From positions 736,001 through 800,000 of the forward strand of contig NC_135559.1 of the NCBI RefSeq assembly GCF_964340395.1: 64,000 bases of DNA, read 5' to 3'. Of the stretch, positions 1 through 13,473 are shown one piece after another; positions within the stretch are counted from its first letter, which is position 1, and each line of letters begins with the position of its first letter. Source of the stretch: Glandiceps talaboti (lineage: Eukaryota > Hemichordata > Enteropneusta > Spengelidae). A program made the position numbers and the translations under genes. A model generated the notes under the pieces. The model had not been told where the DNA came from. It saw nothing but the letters and a program-made list of their open reading frames with translations, and did no database searches.

Positions 1-142
1 TGTGGCTTATACCATTCGTATCTATGTCCGTGATATTATAGGTATTTGCAGTCAGTGGCCCATGTTTGTATTTGGCAATGTATGATCTCGTATAAAACCT
101 GTATGGTACAATGATTCAAAATATTGACGTAGGTAAACATAC

Positions 143-3100
143 CATGTTAATAGTTAAAGACACAGCCTTTACTACTGCCAAGGCTTTGTAATTAACGTAA
201 GAGTCGTTTACGATATCGGGCGCTCTAATTATGTCCAGAGCTAACTCAAGTGATCCTTCTTCCGGCTGGTCCTGCAACATCTAAAATAGAATTACATGTT
301 AAATTATAACAGGAATGTCAAGTAATGGCAATACGGCTACAATGAAAGTGGTATATCATTCTTTTTTGAGTATGTTTTGCTACAGACGTATTTTCCTTTT
401 TTTGGTTTTGCTGATGTTATGATAACATCGAATGTTGTCGAAACTCTTTATTTTACTGTCAAGGAAATATTTAACCTCTAATATAGTTCAGCGTTTTAAT
501 ACTGCATTCCGTTCAACATTCCTCTATCAGTACTAATGCTCCGCTACGCAAATTGTGGCTTATACCAGCATGTCAATGATACCAGACTGTATTTGCAAAC
601 AATTTTAACCAATACCTGAACAGCAATTTTAGTTGTATTGAATTCCTTATATTCATTTACGATTTCTACCAGCAACTCCCAAATATGGTCAGTTTCTGAA
701 GGGCCACTAGGTAATCTCAAGGAATCCATCACTGGGTCCGTAGACTGAAAGAAATCTCTTCCGTAAGTGACTTTGTTACTTGTTAAGTGTATGCGAAAGT
801 ACAATCTGTCATCTATAGCAGGTCCTCCAACTTCCCTTCCATTCATGTTCCAACCATGACAGCTGACCGTGAACTCGGTCCGTAGAGCATAACCTGCAAA
901 AGTGAAATGTAAATCAATTACATAGTTAAGAATGTCCTTACCCTTTAGCCACCTTTAAAAGGAATGTTGATAACATGCCAGTCAACGTAACATTTGTACC
1001 GGTTAGGGATGCAGTTAAGTACATTTATTTTGACAACATGCCAGTCAACTTAACATTTGTGTCAATGTAGGGATGCAGTTAAAAGTACATTATAATCAGG
1101 ACACTTGTAATGTTGCCATGATAATGCTTTTAAATTTGGTTTGCAGTTTTTAAGACGGATACTTGATATATTTCTATTTAGTCTTTGAAGACAAGTTTCA
1201 AAATGACCATGTGGATGACATATGCGTATTGATGTGGATTTTTAACTTTTAAGACAACTCTACTTTGTTTGTATACATAAAAAAATAATGTGAAACAGCA
1301 TCGACTAAACCCGTGTTTGTAATTTAATAAATTACGAAAAGCTAAAAAGCGTGTAAAAAGTTTATTATTGGGAATAAAATAACTAACATGTAAACAATTT
1401 TTAATTTTTTGTAATTTATTGAGTTACAAACAAGGATTTCTATTGTTTTACATTATTTTTTTAAGTATAGAAACATAATTTTAAAAATCCAAAATCAATA
1501 CCCATGCGTCATCCATATATGGTCACTTTAAGCTTTAATCAGTGGTGCCTTTTGAGAGACAGCGCGTACCTGCTATTGGATTGACGTTACAAGTCCCGCC
1601 ATAAGGCGCTACTGCTGTCGTAAAAGAATACACAGAACTCCCATTTCCCGATCCCTCGGTTGTTATTGATCCAACCAATTTGTAGTTGCTTCCCTTATCA
1701 AGGGCACTCTCTTTGATAATCAAAGATGATTGGTCCACGCCTATAAATACAAAATTCACCATTGACCTTAAATACAATTAAGTCAATCTTACTGATGACT
1801 GTATGTGCATTGCGTTGATTATTCTTTTATAGCAAAGGTGCAACCGGAGATCGTTGACATTTTTCACATAAAAAGACGAGGCAAGGTACATTTAGTGCAA
1901 GGGTTGATGTTTCTTTGAAGTGCCATCTCTGTTTACTCCACATTTAACGTAACGTCTTGAATAATTTCAGTAGTCACTAAGCAAGGTTTCTTGTATAAAA
2001 GGTCTTTCCCGTATAAATGGAAATGATAGTATGAGTAGATGCGAGCAATTATTGACTATTTACTCCTACATTGAACTATTGATCTAGCTACTTACGTTGT
2101 CTTTATGGGCTTGGCAATAAATTGTGGTTGTGATTTTTTTCCCATTCAAGGTCGTTTATAAAAAACTAAATTCTTATACTTAGGCCTCAGATGCTCCACC
2201 CCGTCTAACTAAATTTGCCAAAATTTAAAAATTGCTTCAAACAACACATGCAATTTCAAATCAGTATTTAATGTTATGAATATCAAGCCAGCATGTAGTA
2301 AGTAAAACATATCCTTTGGCTGACACTTTATTATAGTGCTATGCATTTACTATACCAAAAATTCTTCCTTTTCTCAATTTGACATTTTGAGATGTATATT
2401 GGTATTTAGGGGTACAAAACATCCATCCATTATTAAAAAGAAAAATTGTAGGATGAGAACTAAAATGGCTCAAACCCCCTCCCCACCCCAAAGTAAAATA
2501 ATTTAGTTTTTTATCCTACATTGAACTATTGATCTCGTCCCTAAGTAAAATATAATTTTTGACATTAAGCAAAGTTTACCATTAACAGTGAATTCCTTGA
2601 AACCATCAATCACTTGGAATCGGTCGTTTGATGTGTGTTCTTGTAGGCTCCAATCATATACAACATTGTTTCCAACAGCATTTTCAATTGAATGAAGTAA
2701 TTGAAACGACATGCTATACGAAGAACTGGTGATACTCCCACAATTCAAAATACACCTTATGGCAAACAGAGAGATAGTTGCATGTTTATTATTGCCAGTA
2801 TATACTGACTACACAAGAAATATAACCTTTTGTTGTTACGAACAACTGAAGTATTTGGCAAATGTTTCAACAATCATGACTAGTGTTGGGAGAAAAAATA
2901 AAATTTACCTGTGAAAAACAGTTGTCTGACAGAGCTATTCCAACAAGTTGGCACTGAACAAAAATAATGGCCCAAAGTTATCTCTATTGTTACACTGATT
3001 AGATGAAACCCATGCATGAACTTGGGACAAAATCGTATTCCATGCTTCTTAATCTACAGAAACCATGAAAATGCTTCTAGCCAGACGTTTCACACCGTCT

Positions 3101-6100
3101 TCGCTGGGCTAACCCAATTCATGTCACCTGTGTACAGTCATGTGACGACAGTATAGTTTCAAAACTTATTATCTTTTTCTGTTGGTTCATTTCTGTCCAT
3201 ACGGGTTGGGGGTTTATATGCAAGAGCTTTAGCATGTCTGTATATCTTATTCTGTCAGAACTTGTCGAGTCCCCTTATTTTGATATCTTAAAGTGAGTGG
3301 TTAAATTTGGGGAGTTGAGGTGAATTGGTAGGAATAATTAGGCCAGATAAAAAGGATGTTGGTTCCCTTTACCCGACCCCACCTAGTTTTTCACGCCGAC
3401 CCTAAACTTTTTTTTTTACGTATTCGAGAAAAATAATAATAAAGTCGTGAAGTCTCGTAAGAAATAGTGGGTGCGGAAACCGACATCAACTTAAAAAGAC
3501 AATATAAAACTATTCTTCCAATCTGTAATGGCTGTACATCTGATAGAAATAAATAAACAACACAGAGACCATATGGAAAACAATGGAAAACCTAGACACT
3601 GAACTAGACACTGACACATGAAAAAAATATATATAATAAAATAAAAAATCTACCTACCCCATCTATTATAAAATTGAATGTAATCGGAACCACACAATTT
3701 TTTACGCCTTATAATAAGATAAATTGCATATATAACAACTTCAATATACCTTATTTCTGTAGATATGGCTTGGTCGATGACTACTTGTTCATTTGCGTTG
3801 CATACATATGATAACAATAAAAGAAATTCATGTTAGCCTTCCGTGTCGGTGGAAACCATGAGAGTTGTGGTTTAAAACATAACTAAATGGATCCATGTGA
3901 GTCCATGACCATGTGCATGTTGTCAGATTTTGCCGCTATGCATGTTGTCAGATTTTGCCGCTATGCATGTTGTCAGATTTTGCCGCTATGCAGGTTGTCA
4001 GATTTTGCCGCTATGCAGGTTGTCAGATTTTGCCGCCATGCAGGTTGTCAGATTTTGCCGCCATACACTAAATACGTTTAGGCGACCTTTTGTCTGGTTG
4101 ATTTTATGATGACGTTCGAATGGCCATGGAAAAGATTCAAATTTTAGTTCCAAGAACTTTGACTTTGTACAGAAATGAGGTTCCGATCTATTAATGATAT
4201 ATATTCACCAATGTCAGCTATTGGGAAATTCTCTGCGAAGTTATTGACTATCCAAATAATACAATTAACCCGACAGAGTACAATTATCAATCACCATTTA
4301 ATCGAACTCCTGTAGTGTAGTATTTGTTCTTAAGGCAAAGGAGGTAGACTGGCAACTTTGGCTTACATGAAGGCATCGTCCTCAGGGTATATAATATTAT
4401 TAATATCCGTCATACAAGATAGTCATTTATACTAATAATGCTTTCTGATCTAGATACTAGATAATGTCTTCTCAGACGAGAGAACAATTTTAGCAGTTGA
4501 AGAGAGTTATTTGCTTGGAAGGAGGAGCTGGTTTGATTATAGATGGTCAATCTTCGAATCCTTCTGTAGAAAACAACCGACTGTTACCTTAGTAATAGAA
4601 TGTTTGTGGACACGGATATAGTCTAGTCCCAATTTCAGAAAAGGTGATTGCTGTACGCATTTTTCTGAGGACGATGCCTTCAATCGTTTTAGGATAATTT
4701 TATTCTGCAGAATAAAAGAAATGTCTTCTAAGTGTAATTGTGAGAGTTTACTCCTTAAAATTTGCATATAAAAGCTTGCATATAAAAATTTGGATATAAA
4801 AATTTGACTTTTTGTAAAAACATTAGTTAGAAAGAAACAGATTTAATGATATTTCCTATTTTTAACCAATTAAGATAATTTTTTGGTGCACATTATCATT
4901 AGAAACTTCAATACGACAACTACGTGACTATGCTGACTTATGTTAAATGGCGATGAAATATTTCTATATTGGGTATTTTAGGGGTGCTAATCAATCACAA
5001 ATCCCTCCAAAAAAATGTTGTGGTGATTGAACACCAAAACACATGCAAAGCTGTCTGAGACCGATTTCAGAAAATTGTTGCTAAAATGTCGTAGTTAACA
5101 TTTCAAGAGAGAAGTTCTAGACGTTTCATAACGGTCGTTACTGAAAAATGTATTTTAGTCTTAAATTTTGAACCTTATATCCAAATTTTGAGGGATAAAG
5201 TCTCAATGTTGCATGGAAGATAGTTGTTTAATTCATCCCATGAGATTACCCTAACGCAGATGCCCTCCAAGGGATTGCTAACAGGGGGAAGAGTTCCTAG
5301 GAATGTTTTCTGAAATTGGAACTGATTAGAGAAAATATGTTTTACCAGTTACAGCAAGCCATTGTAGCTTGAAACCTGTGAAAGTGTCTTTGTTGTTTGT
5401 GTGGAACTTAACACTGAGAACGTTTCCGGAGCTGTAGACGTTGCCTGGTAGATCAGAACCACATAACCTTTCCATCTGAGTTCCTGAATCCTCGAACTAA
5501 AATTAATGTTGATAGATTTAACAAACATTAGTAAAACGCAGTGAATCATGTTGGAAATGTGAAATGTAAAATATGTTTATGCATTCAATCAAATTTTAGG
5601 TCATACAGAGAAGGTGGAGACTACTCACCTCAAGGTAATCCATGTTACAATTATTGTGGATTTGCAAGTCAAATGCTGTAAAGGTGATTTCGATTCGCAT
5701 CCCAACGGCAACAGTAATAGTCCAGGAAAGATCGAGGCGATTAGAATATTGATACGGGTAACCTGGTGAAGTAATCTCTCCAGATAATCCATTTAGATCC
5801 TCGCCTTGAAACACACATGTAAAGAAAAACATTTGAAAAAAAAATCAGTTATGGCTTTATTTCATCTTAGAGGTTGTGAGCGGGATGTAGTGAAGAGTTA
5901 CACCGCATACACAAAAGGGGAAATTCTGTATCAGATATGTTTCCGTTTGTCTTTACTGAGTGATTATATGTGCAGGTGTATTTCAATTCTGTCTTGTCGA
6001 GCATGATACTTCATTTTCTTTTCTCAGACTGGAACTTAGGCCCTGGCATATAAGCATTTCTAGGGAGTTTTCGACTTGTTTAACATACAACGTCATATCC

Positions 6101-9018
6101 CATTTCCTTTCCCGGTTAAACTATATGGGCCATTCGTTACTTCTACTGCAGCAATCACTCAAACGTGCTTTGACAACGCAAACAACTGTATTTCATGAAT
6201 TATCAATACACAAGACTACCGTTCCCATCAAATGTATGTATGTTTGTATTTCTAACGTTACTGACTATACATAACGTACCATAACCTTTGTGTTTTCTTA
6301 TTCCCCTTTATGAAGTCATTTCCTTAGGTCAAAAATATACAATATACCAGTAACGATACTCTGGGTTAATGACATTGAAAAGGACAGGATACAAGTTAAT
6401 TTTGAGTTTTCATTGTGCATGTGTATGCCAATAGTACATTCGCTTGAAATGATATATGGGAATGTGTGGCATTAATTAGTATACTTATTAGCGAGACAAA
6501 ATTAACTTCATTTTCAATTGGAAGAATATTAAGATAAGATAATATTAGATAATAGTTTATTAAATCCGTAAAAGGGTACTTGTAACGCCTGGTGTAAAAA
6601 GCATGCAGTAATTATGAAGTTGAATACAATAAAAACCAGAGGAAATGGTTCAAGTAGCATGCTTAAAATTGTTTCTGATATGAAAGATTTCGCATAATGA
6701 CACGTGCCACCGCCCGGTAGCCTCAGTCTACCAATTCTGTCGATTCGTCTGTCATCAAGTTCTTGTCTTAGTGGATGCGTAGTGTCAGATGAATGTTAAT
6801 TTGTTCTCGAGTCGGTCCTTGTAGACAAAGTCCAACGATTGCTTACACCCACTGATCACTGCCACCCCCCACACACGCCTTCTTTATGATTTGATTTAGA
6901 CTAAGTCTATAGTTCTTGTTTCGAGATACTAATCATACTTCCTCCCCAACAGACAATACAATAACTTAAAACGTTCTCTATAACAAAACTGTACTGTAAA
7001 ACAGAGAGAGAATCTCCTGCTTAACATTACACGATCTTAGTTTTCTCAGACAGAACAGAGTACATACGAGAGTTGAGTTTCTTCAACATGAGGTCAATGT
7101 GAAAACGCCAGCTAAGTGCATTACTTAAGATACGACCTAAATACTGGTACGTAACTACCCGACATAAATTTTCACCTTTGACCTTAACAGGATCAGGCTT
7201 AGTCGACTGTCTGCGAAAATTGGTTACATTGTAACATTTCTTTACTTTTACAAATTGTAGCAACGTTCAACACTAGGTGGTTAAGATCACAATAATTAAC
7301 CAATCGCTCGATTTCGATAGCTTGAATGGTCCCCATTTTTATTTAGACCTACCATGTCAGAGTCATCTGCAAACTTTATTAACGGATAGGAAATTGTTGG
7401 TGATCTGCAGTCAGCCGCGTGTGCACCTGTATTTGAGTACATACATTGGATTAACTTGAACTTAACCTGACGTAGTGAGGCCGATTGATGAAATAATTGG
7501 TGATCCAACAGATCATTGGACTAGGTATTCCCATTTAAAATTGATTTTCTAGCAAGCAGGTGGGCTGAATTGTGTTGAAAGCGCTAGAAAAATAAAAAAA
7601 GCATGCGAACTGAAGTCCCAGCCATTTCAAGGTGTGAATACATCTTATGTAATACTGTTAAAATGGCATCATCCGTCCCTACTTCTCTTTTGCCGATAGG
7701 CGAATTGCAAGGGGTCACTGAAATTGGTGACGAGTGAATTCAAATGTTGGAGAACAATGCGCTCACAAAACTTCATGACAGTTGCTGTCAAGGCAACTGG
7801 ACGCAGATCAACTAATGACATTTAAACAAATGAAATAGAGTAATGTCCCTTTAATTGTAGCAAGAAAACTAATTAAATTGATTGTTATAAAATCATTGTG
7901 TTGGAACAGAGCAATAATTGTCGCGGTTTAGTCGAAGATAAACACATTACTCACGGGTTTCAAAAACGATTCATGCATGGAAACATTCATTTGAGGCGAT
8001 TAAAATGTTGGGCATGTTTGTTTGTGTCGGTGTTGTTGGAAACTGCATAAAATGATTACGTACATCTGTCTACCCATCATCAGCAGATAATCCTTTGAAA
8101 TCGAGTGGTGTTTGAAGAGAATACCCTTGGCGTTATAGTGCACCTTCAAAGGAGATGGGCGGGGCGGGGAGGGGGGGGTGGTGGTTACCCAGTGCAATTC
8201 AGAACATATATGTGTTTAATTACAAATAAAAAGTGAAAATTTCGGTTTTTTACATTTTCAATAAAGAATCATTGCTTTTTGAAATAGTTTGATATTCTGG
8301 GACCAAAGTATGCGGTCTGGTGCTATATCAATTGAAAATACGAACTTCTTATAACTATAAAAAATGCTGCTTAAAGGGACACAAGCTAACTTTATCAGCT
8401 TTTAACTCATACAAGTGAAAATGTCTCAATAAAACAACATTCCAGTCAAACGTTAATGTTGATTCATGTCTTCAATAACATTATGATTGTCTTCTTGCTT
8501 TGTTAGAACAATTGAGTACATAGTAGGAATTCGCTGAACAGTTTTCTTTATATGTATGATAAATTACGTCATCGGATTGTTTATGGGTTATATCTAAATA
8601 CCAGGTTTGAGTTAAACCAATTGCAAGTGGTCCTGAAGTATGCTTCAGTATATATAATACTGCGAGTATCTTTTAGATATGCAGCAAAACTTATGCCCAA
8701 ATCTGGATAAACTCAGTTTGTGCCCCAACGAATATATAGGACTAAATTTAAACCGAATGACTTCTGCAAGGGCAAAGTCTTTAGATTTTCGTTCCTACAC
8801 ACAATAATTATTGGAATACAAAAATGTTAGCTATAGTTATAATGCATGACATACTCCTAAATTGGGAAATAGTTATGCCAAACTATAAGATCTTCTAGAA
8901 ACCTGAAGTTTGATATTGCCTAATTACCGAAAATCATTCATTATGCAAATGAATGAATGACATCAACAAGCATTTTAGAACATGTGTGCATTGCCATGGT
9001 TGATGTATGTGCCAAACT

Positions 9019-9090
<72 letters not shown>

Positions 9091-11290
9091 CACACACGCA
9101 CGCACGCACACACGCACACGCACATCCCATTCCTAAAATGTAACCTTCCCTTACAGATGGTAAAAAGGTCAATATATTGCATGGTATATTTCGTATACTA
9201 AACTGTACAATTCAGTGTCGAAATAGACTTTTGCATTACAAGCATAAAGTCGGAACAGGGAACCATGAAAAGGTGATGGGGCGCTCCGTGTTAAACGATT
9301 CCCATTAAAACCATGTCGAGCTGTACAACATTAATACATTTACAATTACTGAAATTTGAATAGCCAATTACAGTCGTCTACCATCTTCTAAGCAATTCGT
9401 GAACTACCGTATTGTTTAGTATACATCCATCCTCCGATCCTTTGTAGTAAACTAAGTGAATCACTTAACCTTACATGTTTACATTGAACTAGCGATTGTC
9501 CCATCATGTTATTGGCCGAATTAGAAGGAAGATCGTTCATGTCCTCTGAATTTCCCACGTCAAGAGGGATATTCATTCTTTCCTGCCGACTGACAAACTT
9601 TGAGCTTTTGCTTGGATCCCCACAAAACAACACATGGTATCCAGCTATTTTTCCAGAGTCCTGGGTATACATAATAGTACCTCGGTATATTAGTATTTCG
9701 GACGATCACGGTTTCTTTGTATTTAATCCTTCAAATGTCGTAGAGTTACAGTACAATTTTGTTTATTTTTTCATTTTTCTTGTATGAAAATGTGGTGCTT
9801 TTTACTCTGGGATTATAGTAAAAATAAACAGTTGATTAGGTAGTATGTCTGCATTATGACTTTACGAGTTTTATTGCAACATTGTACAATTTTACGAAAA
9901 TGGCCCAATTACGAAGTACCCCTGGCCTTGTCAAAACACAATGTTTCTGTTTTCTTCCCACAATGATGTCTATACACATTTCATCCTAGTATCACAGAAG
10001 GAGTATCTGACTGACATTTTGTTTGTTTTTGGGTCGAAGCAATCATAAATAAAAACAATTGAAATGATAAAATAAATTGAAAGGAAATGAAATACAATAA
10101 AATCCCAACCTAACAACTCTATGTTCTGAGGCCATGACGTCGTCGGAAACACAATTTTTTCGCCTTACCATAACAGGTTTCATAATTTCATAATTTTTTG
10201 AACGCTTCATGATACGAAATTGTATCAAAAATAAAGTAAATGTATGAAATCGAAATATATCGCTCTTTTACTTTACTATCCTCTCGAAAATGTTGACTTT
10301 CGACTTACACTCAGTCTGACATAATATACTGGTAATGTTATGCACACCTATAAGCTAGTTTTATAATGAAGACTTAATCTGTGAAAAGTTTTCAATATTT
10401 GATCTAAATGTAACTGTCTTCTTTCATTAAATTTCCTCTTTAAAAATAGATAAAATACTTTCTTTGTTGTCAGACATGACAGTGTCTCTACCACGTAATA
10501 TTTATTTTTTGGGTTTGAAAACGTTGGCGCAATATACGAGTAGATATATTCTGTCGTACTTTCCACCCCAAATTTACAACAATCCGGGGAGTCACTACAT
10601 TTAAAATTATGCAGTTTCAATTGTTTCCCCTAAACTGCCCATTGCCAAATTCCCCGTTCCGCATTTCTATTCATAAAGTATATGGGTCCTAGGTACATAA
10701 GAGGGGCTACCTGCTAAGTGCCTACTCAAGCTGATAAAAGTATAATCTCGTTGTACATTCTGTAAAGTTCCACGTTGTGACATTAATATGTTCAAATATG
10801 TCAGATAACAGTGTGTAAAATGCAACTGGTAAAAGAATTTGTATCCTTACCAATGAATTTATAATGAACCTGAAATCGTTGTTGCAATATAACAAATGAA
10901 TGCAGATGGCAAACATGGTGAGTATTCAATCTTACGCTGTTCATCCTCATTGTCAATCAGAATATTGCACATCAAGGCATGACAAACGTAAAGACACATA
11001 GGATAGTTACACATGGCGTTGTTAGCAAAAAGCGGATATTCAAAATTTAAAAACAGACATGAAAAACATTAGTATTATTCACACAAGACGCGGTAGCTCC
11101 AAAGACTTCAATAATACAGTTATAAAGAAAGATAAGCTTTCCATTTTACATTATAAATGTTGATAATGATATGAAAATATTGATACTTAATAAACTACAA
11201 AGAGAATGCATCCAATTACCCACCTCCAGCCTCAGCGACGGACACGAATCCTACCAACAAAAAGTAAGTCAAAGTAAGAATAGGTTTCAT
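143..11290 (-). CDS. CUB- and REJ-domain receptor, polycystin-1/REJ-like (partial, runs off left edge)
   Basis: Supported exons: signal peptide 11224..11290; CUB 5629..5804 and 5346..5496; REJ 2580..2713, 1570..1740, 616..893 and 143..280. All have AG/GT borders. The CUB pair joins in phase 0 and totals 108 residues, the normal CUB size, with SPGYP, a central Cys and MDYLE. The four REJ exons join in phases 1, 1 and 0 without a break and show VYDWSL, PYGGTCNVNP, CHGW and LRLPSGPSE, as in suREJ and polycystin-1. Exon 1 encodes MKPILTLTYFLLVGFVSVAE, a clear signal peptide with a phase-1 end. Two further exons are only candidates: 9475..9660 (62 residues, phase 0-0, faintly like an F-type lectin segment) and 4588..4704 (39 residues, phase 0-0). 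Neither connects by phase to its neighbours, so exons are still missing. Joining the signal peptide to CUB-REJ rests on strand and order alone. The family is membrane-bound or secreted and acts in sperm-egg signalling and ciliary mechanosensing. Confidence 0.72.
2912..3060. repeat. dispersed repeat, diverged copy 1
   Basis: It starts with GTGAAAAACAGTT and shares ordered blocks (CAGAGCT, CACTGAT, CTTGGGA) with 34222..34400. By eye identity is only moderate, so this is an old interspersed repeat. It lies in an intron of the CUB/REJ gene. Confidence 0.4.
3358..3636 (+). repeat. about 275-bp interspersed repeat, copy 1
   Basis: Matches the reverse complement of 12146..12420 along nearly its whole length. 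Shared blocks include CGACATCAACTTAAAAAGAC, AATATAAAACT, CCAATCTGTAATGG and ACCATATGGAAAACAATGG. No coding capacity was seen. It looks like a short non-autonomous element or SINE-like family; its ends were not precisely defined. Confidence 0.7.
3912..4066. repeat. 25-bp tandem repeat, about 6 copies
   Basis: The unit CATGTTGTCAGATTTTGCCG plus CTATG repeats head to tail, with a C/A variant (CAGG for CATG) in later units. The 25-base period shifts frame each unit, so the open frames across it have no meaning. Confidence 0.85.
6530..7560 (-). mobile_element. 5'-truncated LINE (CR1/L2/Rex-like) 3' end
   Basis: On the minus strand 7508..7296 reads a reverse transcriptase block with KFADDSDMVGL (FADD catalytic box). 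It is followed at 7263..7027 by YLGRILSNALSWRFHIDLML and LKKLNSRMYSVL. Further down (about 6900-6690) a decayed frame gives YKDRLENK-like sequence, then HPLRQELDDRRIDRIGRLRL and AKSFI, the usual C-terminal tail of these LINEs. The copy ends near TTAATAAACTATTATCTAAT at about 6545. Several frame changes show it is dead. It sits in an intron of the CUB/REJ gene. Confidence 0.75.
9021..9123. repeat. CA microsatellite
   Basis: Pure CA repeat to about 9084, then a mixed CA/CG-interrupted tail. Open frames across it are repeat translations only. Confidence 0.95.
10348..10620 (-). mobile_element. possible LINE C-terminal zinc-ribbon remnant
   Basis: A 90-residue open frame with CSDSPDCCKFGVESTTEYIY near its start. 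It resembles the Cys-rich block (CSLCG.xETxEH...C) that follows the reverse transcriptase in many LINEs; here the His and the last Cys are lost. No adjoining transcriptase was found, so the call rests on one motif. It lies in intron 1 of the CUB/REJ gene. Confidence 0.35.
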
Positions 11291-11506
11291 ACTTGGCGAT
11301 CTTGGAAACCACGGATGAAATCTTGATGAAGACATCGTCTTGTTTTTGCAGAACGACGTATCAACAAAAAGAAATTCTTCTTCACATAACGCAAGGGGTC
11401 CTCTATCTCCGATTTGTATGTCGATGTGTACTCAGACGAGTTAGGCGCAATGTTCTCGAGTGCGACATCGAGTGTGTTGAAGAAAAACGGGGAATAAAGG
11501 GCCGGA

Positions 11507-11515
11507 CTATATAAG
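11507..11515 (-). promoter_or_regulatory. possible TATA box for the CUB/REJ gene
   Basis: CTTATATAG on the minus strand lies about 215 bases upstream of the signal-peptide ATG. It would allow a 5' UTR of roughly 190 bases. The element reads as a TATA box on either strand and no other promoter element was recognised. Confidence 0.3.
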
Positions 11516-12145
11516 CTCAAAGTGTGACATTGCCATGATTAATCCCAGAAACCTATAACAAATGACAAATCTACAAGTTAATGGCGAATAACTATCAATT
11601 GTTATTAATTATCTCATGGGAAATCAATTTCGTCGATTGATGACATTAAGAAGAATTCTAATCAATTACAATATTGAGTGTGGTTATACATACATATATT
11701 AAAATAATGAATACCAACCGAGTATATTACAGACAATTACCATTTGAAAGCTACCTAGTGGCTTGTCTGAATGGCTTTGTTTATCGCTGTTTAATGTTGT
11801 CATGACCTGTTTTAAGACCCATTCTGTTGCTAAATTAATTGAAATTGCATATGATAAATGTCAGAAGGGTAATCATCTAAAGTGAAAGCTTTCAATGTAT
11901 TAATTTCAATAATCGGGTTTCAATAAAGAACTTACAACAGTCAACAATAGTGTGTGGTTAAGATAATAAATGAGTATTATTTGTGAAATTAATAATGTGA
12001 ATTGGTGATCGCTTGTGTACTGTAATCTAGGTCGTAACTTAGCATCAAATGAGTCTGAACAGCAATTAGTTAAGGCCGAATAAAAGAAATTATTGAATTC
12101 CGATTACGCTCAATTTTAGAATAGGTGAGGTAGGTATAGATTTGT

Positions 12146-12420
12146 TATTTTATTATGTTTTTTTCCATGTGTGAGTGTCTAGTTCAGGTGGTTATGTTTT
12201 CCATTGTTTTCCATATGGTCTGTTTTATTGGTTTCTTCCTATCAGATGTACAACCATTACAGATTGGAAGGACAGTTTTATATTGTCTTTTTAAGTTGAT
12301 GTCAGTTTCCGCATCCACTATTTATGGCGAGAGTTCACAATTTTCGCGAATATGTTATAAAAGTTTTAGGTTAGGCAGTTAAAAACTAGGTGGAGGTCGA
12401 AGTTTTTTCTTATGCCTAAT
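12146..12420 (-). repeat. about 275-bp interspersed repeat, copy 2 (inverted)
   Basis: Reverse-complement partner of 3358..3636, with the same blocks in the same order. The two copies face opposite ways about 8.8 kb apart, on either side of the first exon of the CUB/REJ gene. Confidence 0.7.
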
Positions 12421-13044
12421 GCATATATCATATATATTGTTTAAGTAATATTTAAATAAATGACTGGATTTGACCTTTTTTCACACAAAATTGTATGAAT
12501 GTCACTGATCTCCAAGTTAAGTAAATAGCATGATATGAATGTCGATTCATTTGAGACATGTCTTTTTTGAAAATCATATTCAAGACAGGAAATTAGGTTT
12601 GTTGTGGAAGAACTGACCATGACACAGATGAAACGAAAGATATGTGGGTACCTAGGTCAGTGAAAAAGTGTACATCGTGCTGAGTGGACTACCTATCACG
12701 ATATGTAACAATCTTTCAAATTTGGACATATATTTGATCTCAAGGCTTTTTCTAGTTTTGATCTCACGGGAAAGACTCTACACTGAGATACCTATCATCC
12801 AGAGTGACCATGGCAGTGTTTCCATTGTCATTGGTGTACTGTCAAGTAGTAAGGTGGTGGGTAGTATATTTTTCTTTAATGTATGATGGCATTGTTTCAA
12901 CCAGTGGTTTCAGATGGAAGTCAACAAATACCCATGTAAACTATTAAGGAAAGTGGTGTAGTGAACACTTGACATAGTAATAGTTCTGAGTGACGTTTTC
13001 TCTTTTTTGACATTTCGGAGACCATAGAAGTGCTGATTTTGTAT

Positions 13045-13137
13045 TCAGTCAGTACAAGTTATTTGAGCGATGTTTCGATGTGATCCAGTCTTCTTTTTGA
13101 ATTTCTTGACTTGTTTTTCGAGTTCTCTTAAAGTCAT
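13045..13137 (-). other. possible coiled-coil tail exon of the polycystin-like gene
   Basis: A 30-codon frame reads MTLRELEKQVKKFKKKTGSH and then stops. It is strongly charged with heptad-like spacing, as in polycystin C-terminal tails, and lies in the expected place downstream of the channel exon. No clean acceptor in this frame was found, and the stretch just upstream reads well only in another frame. It could be a tail with a frame break or a chance open frame. Confidence 0.25.
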
Positions 13138-13402
13138 AGGAAGGTATCGGTCGGATCGTTATACCAGTCGTTATCCTTTACCACCACACCTGCCTTGTTG
13201 ACTGTTTGGCATCACTTGCCTACCAGGGATAATTTCTTTCATTTTTGGGATCGTCATTTAATGTGAATTCCCGATGACTATTGACATTAATATCTTATTA
13301 GACTCCACTGTGATACACAAAAGCAAACACTCATCAGAGTGAAGTCCAACTTTGATTAAATGAAAACAGACCTACTAGTATCTTCGATGGTCGTTCGAGC
13401 CA

Positions 13403-13473
13403 ACTCACTCACTCACTCACTCACTCACTCACTCACTCACTCACTCACTCACTCACTCACTCACTCACTCACT
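13403..13473. repeat. ACTC/GTGA tetranucleotide microsatellite abutting an exon
   Basis: About 17 ACTC units. On the minus strand it reads GTGAGTGAGTGA directly after the last exon codon GAA, so it supplies the intron's 5' splice site. Confidence 0.95.

Noticed and set aside
3887-4081. CRISPR-like regular repeats
   Set aside because: Units are contiguous without spacers, so this is a plain 25-bp tandem repeat.
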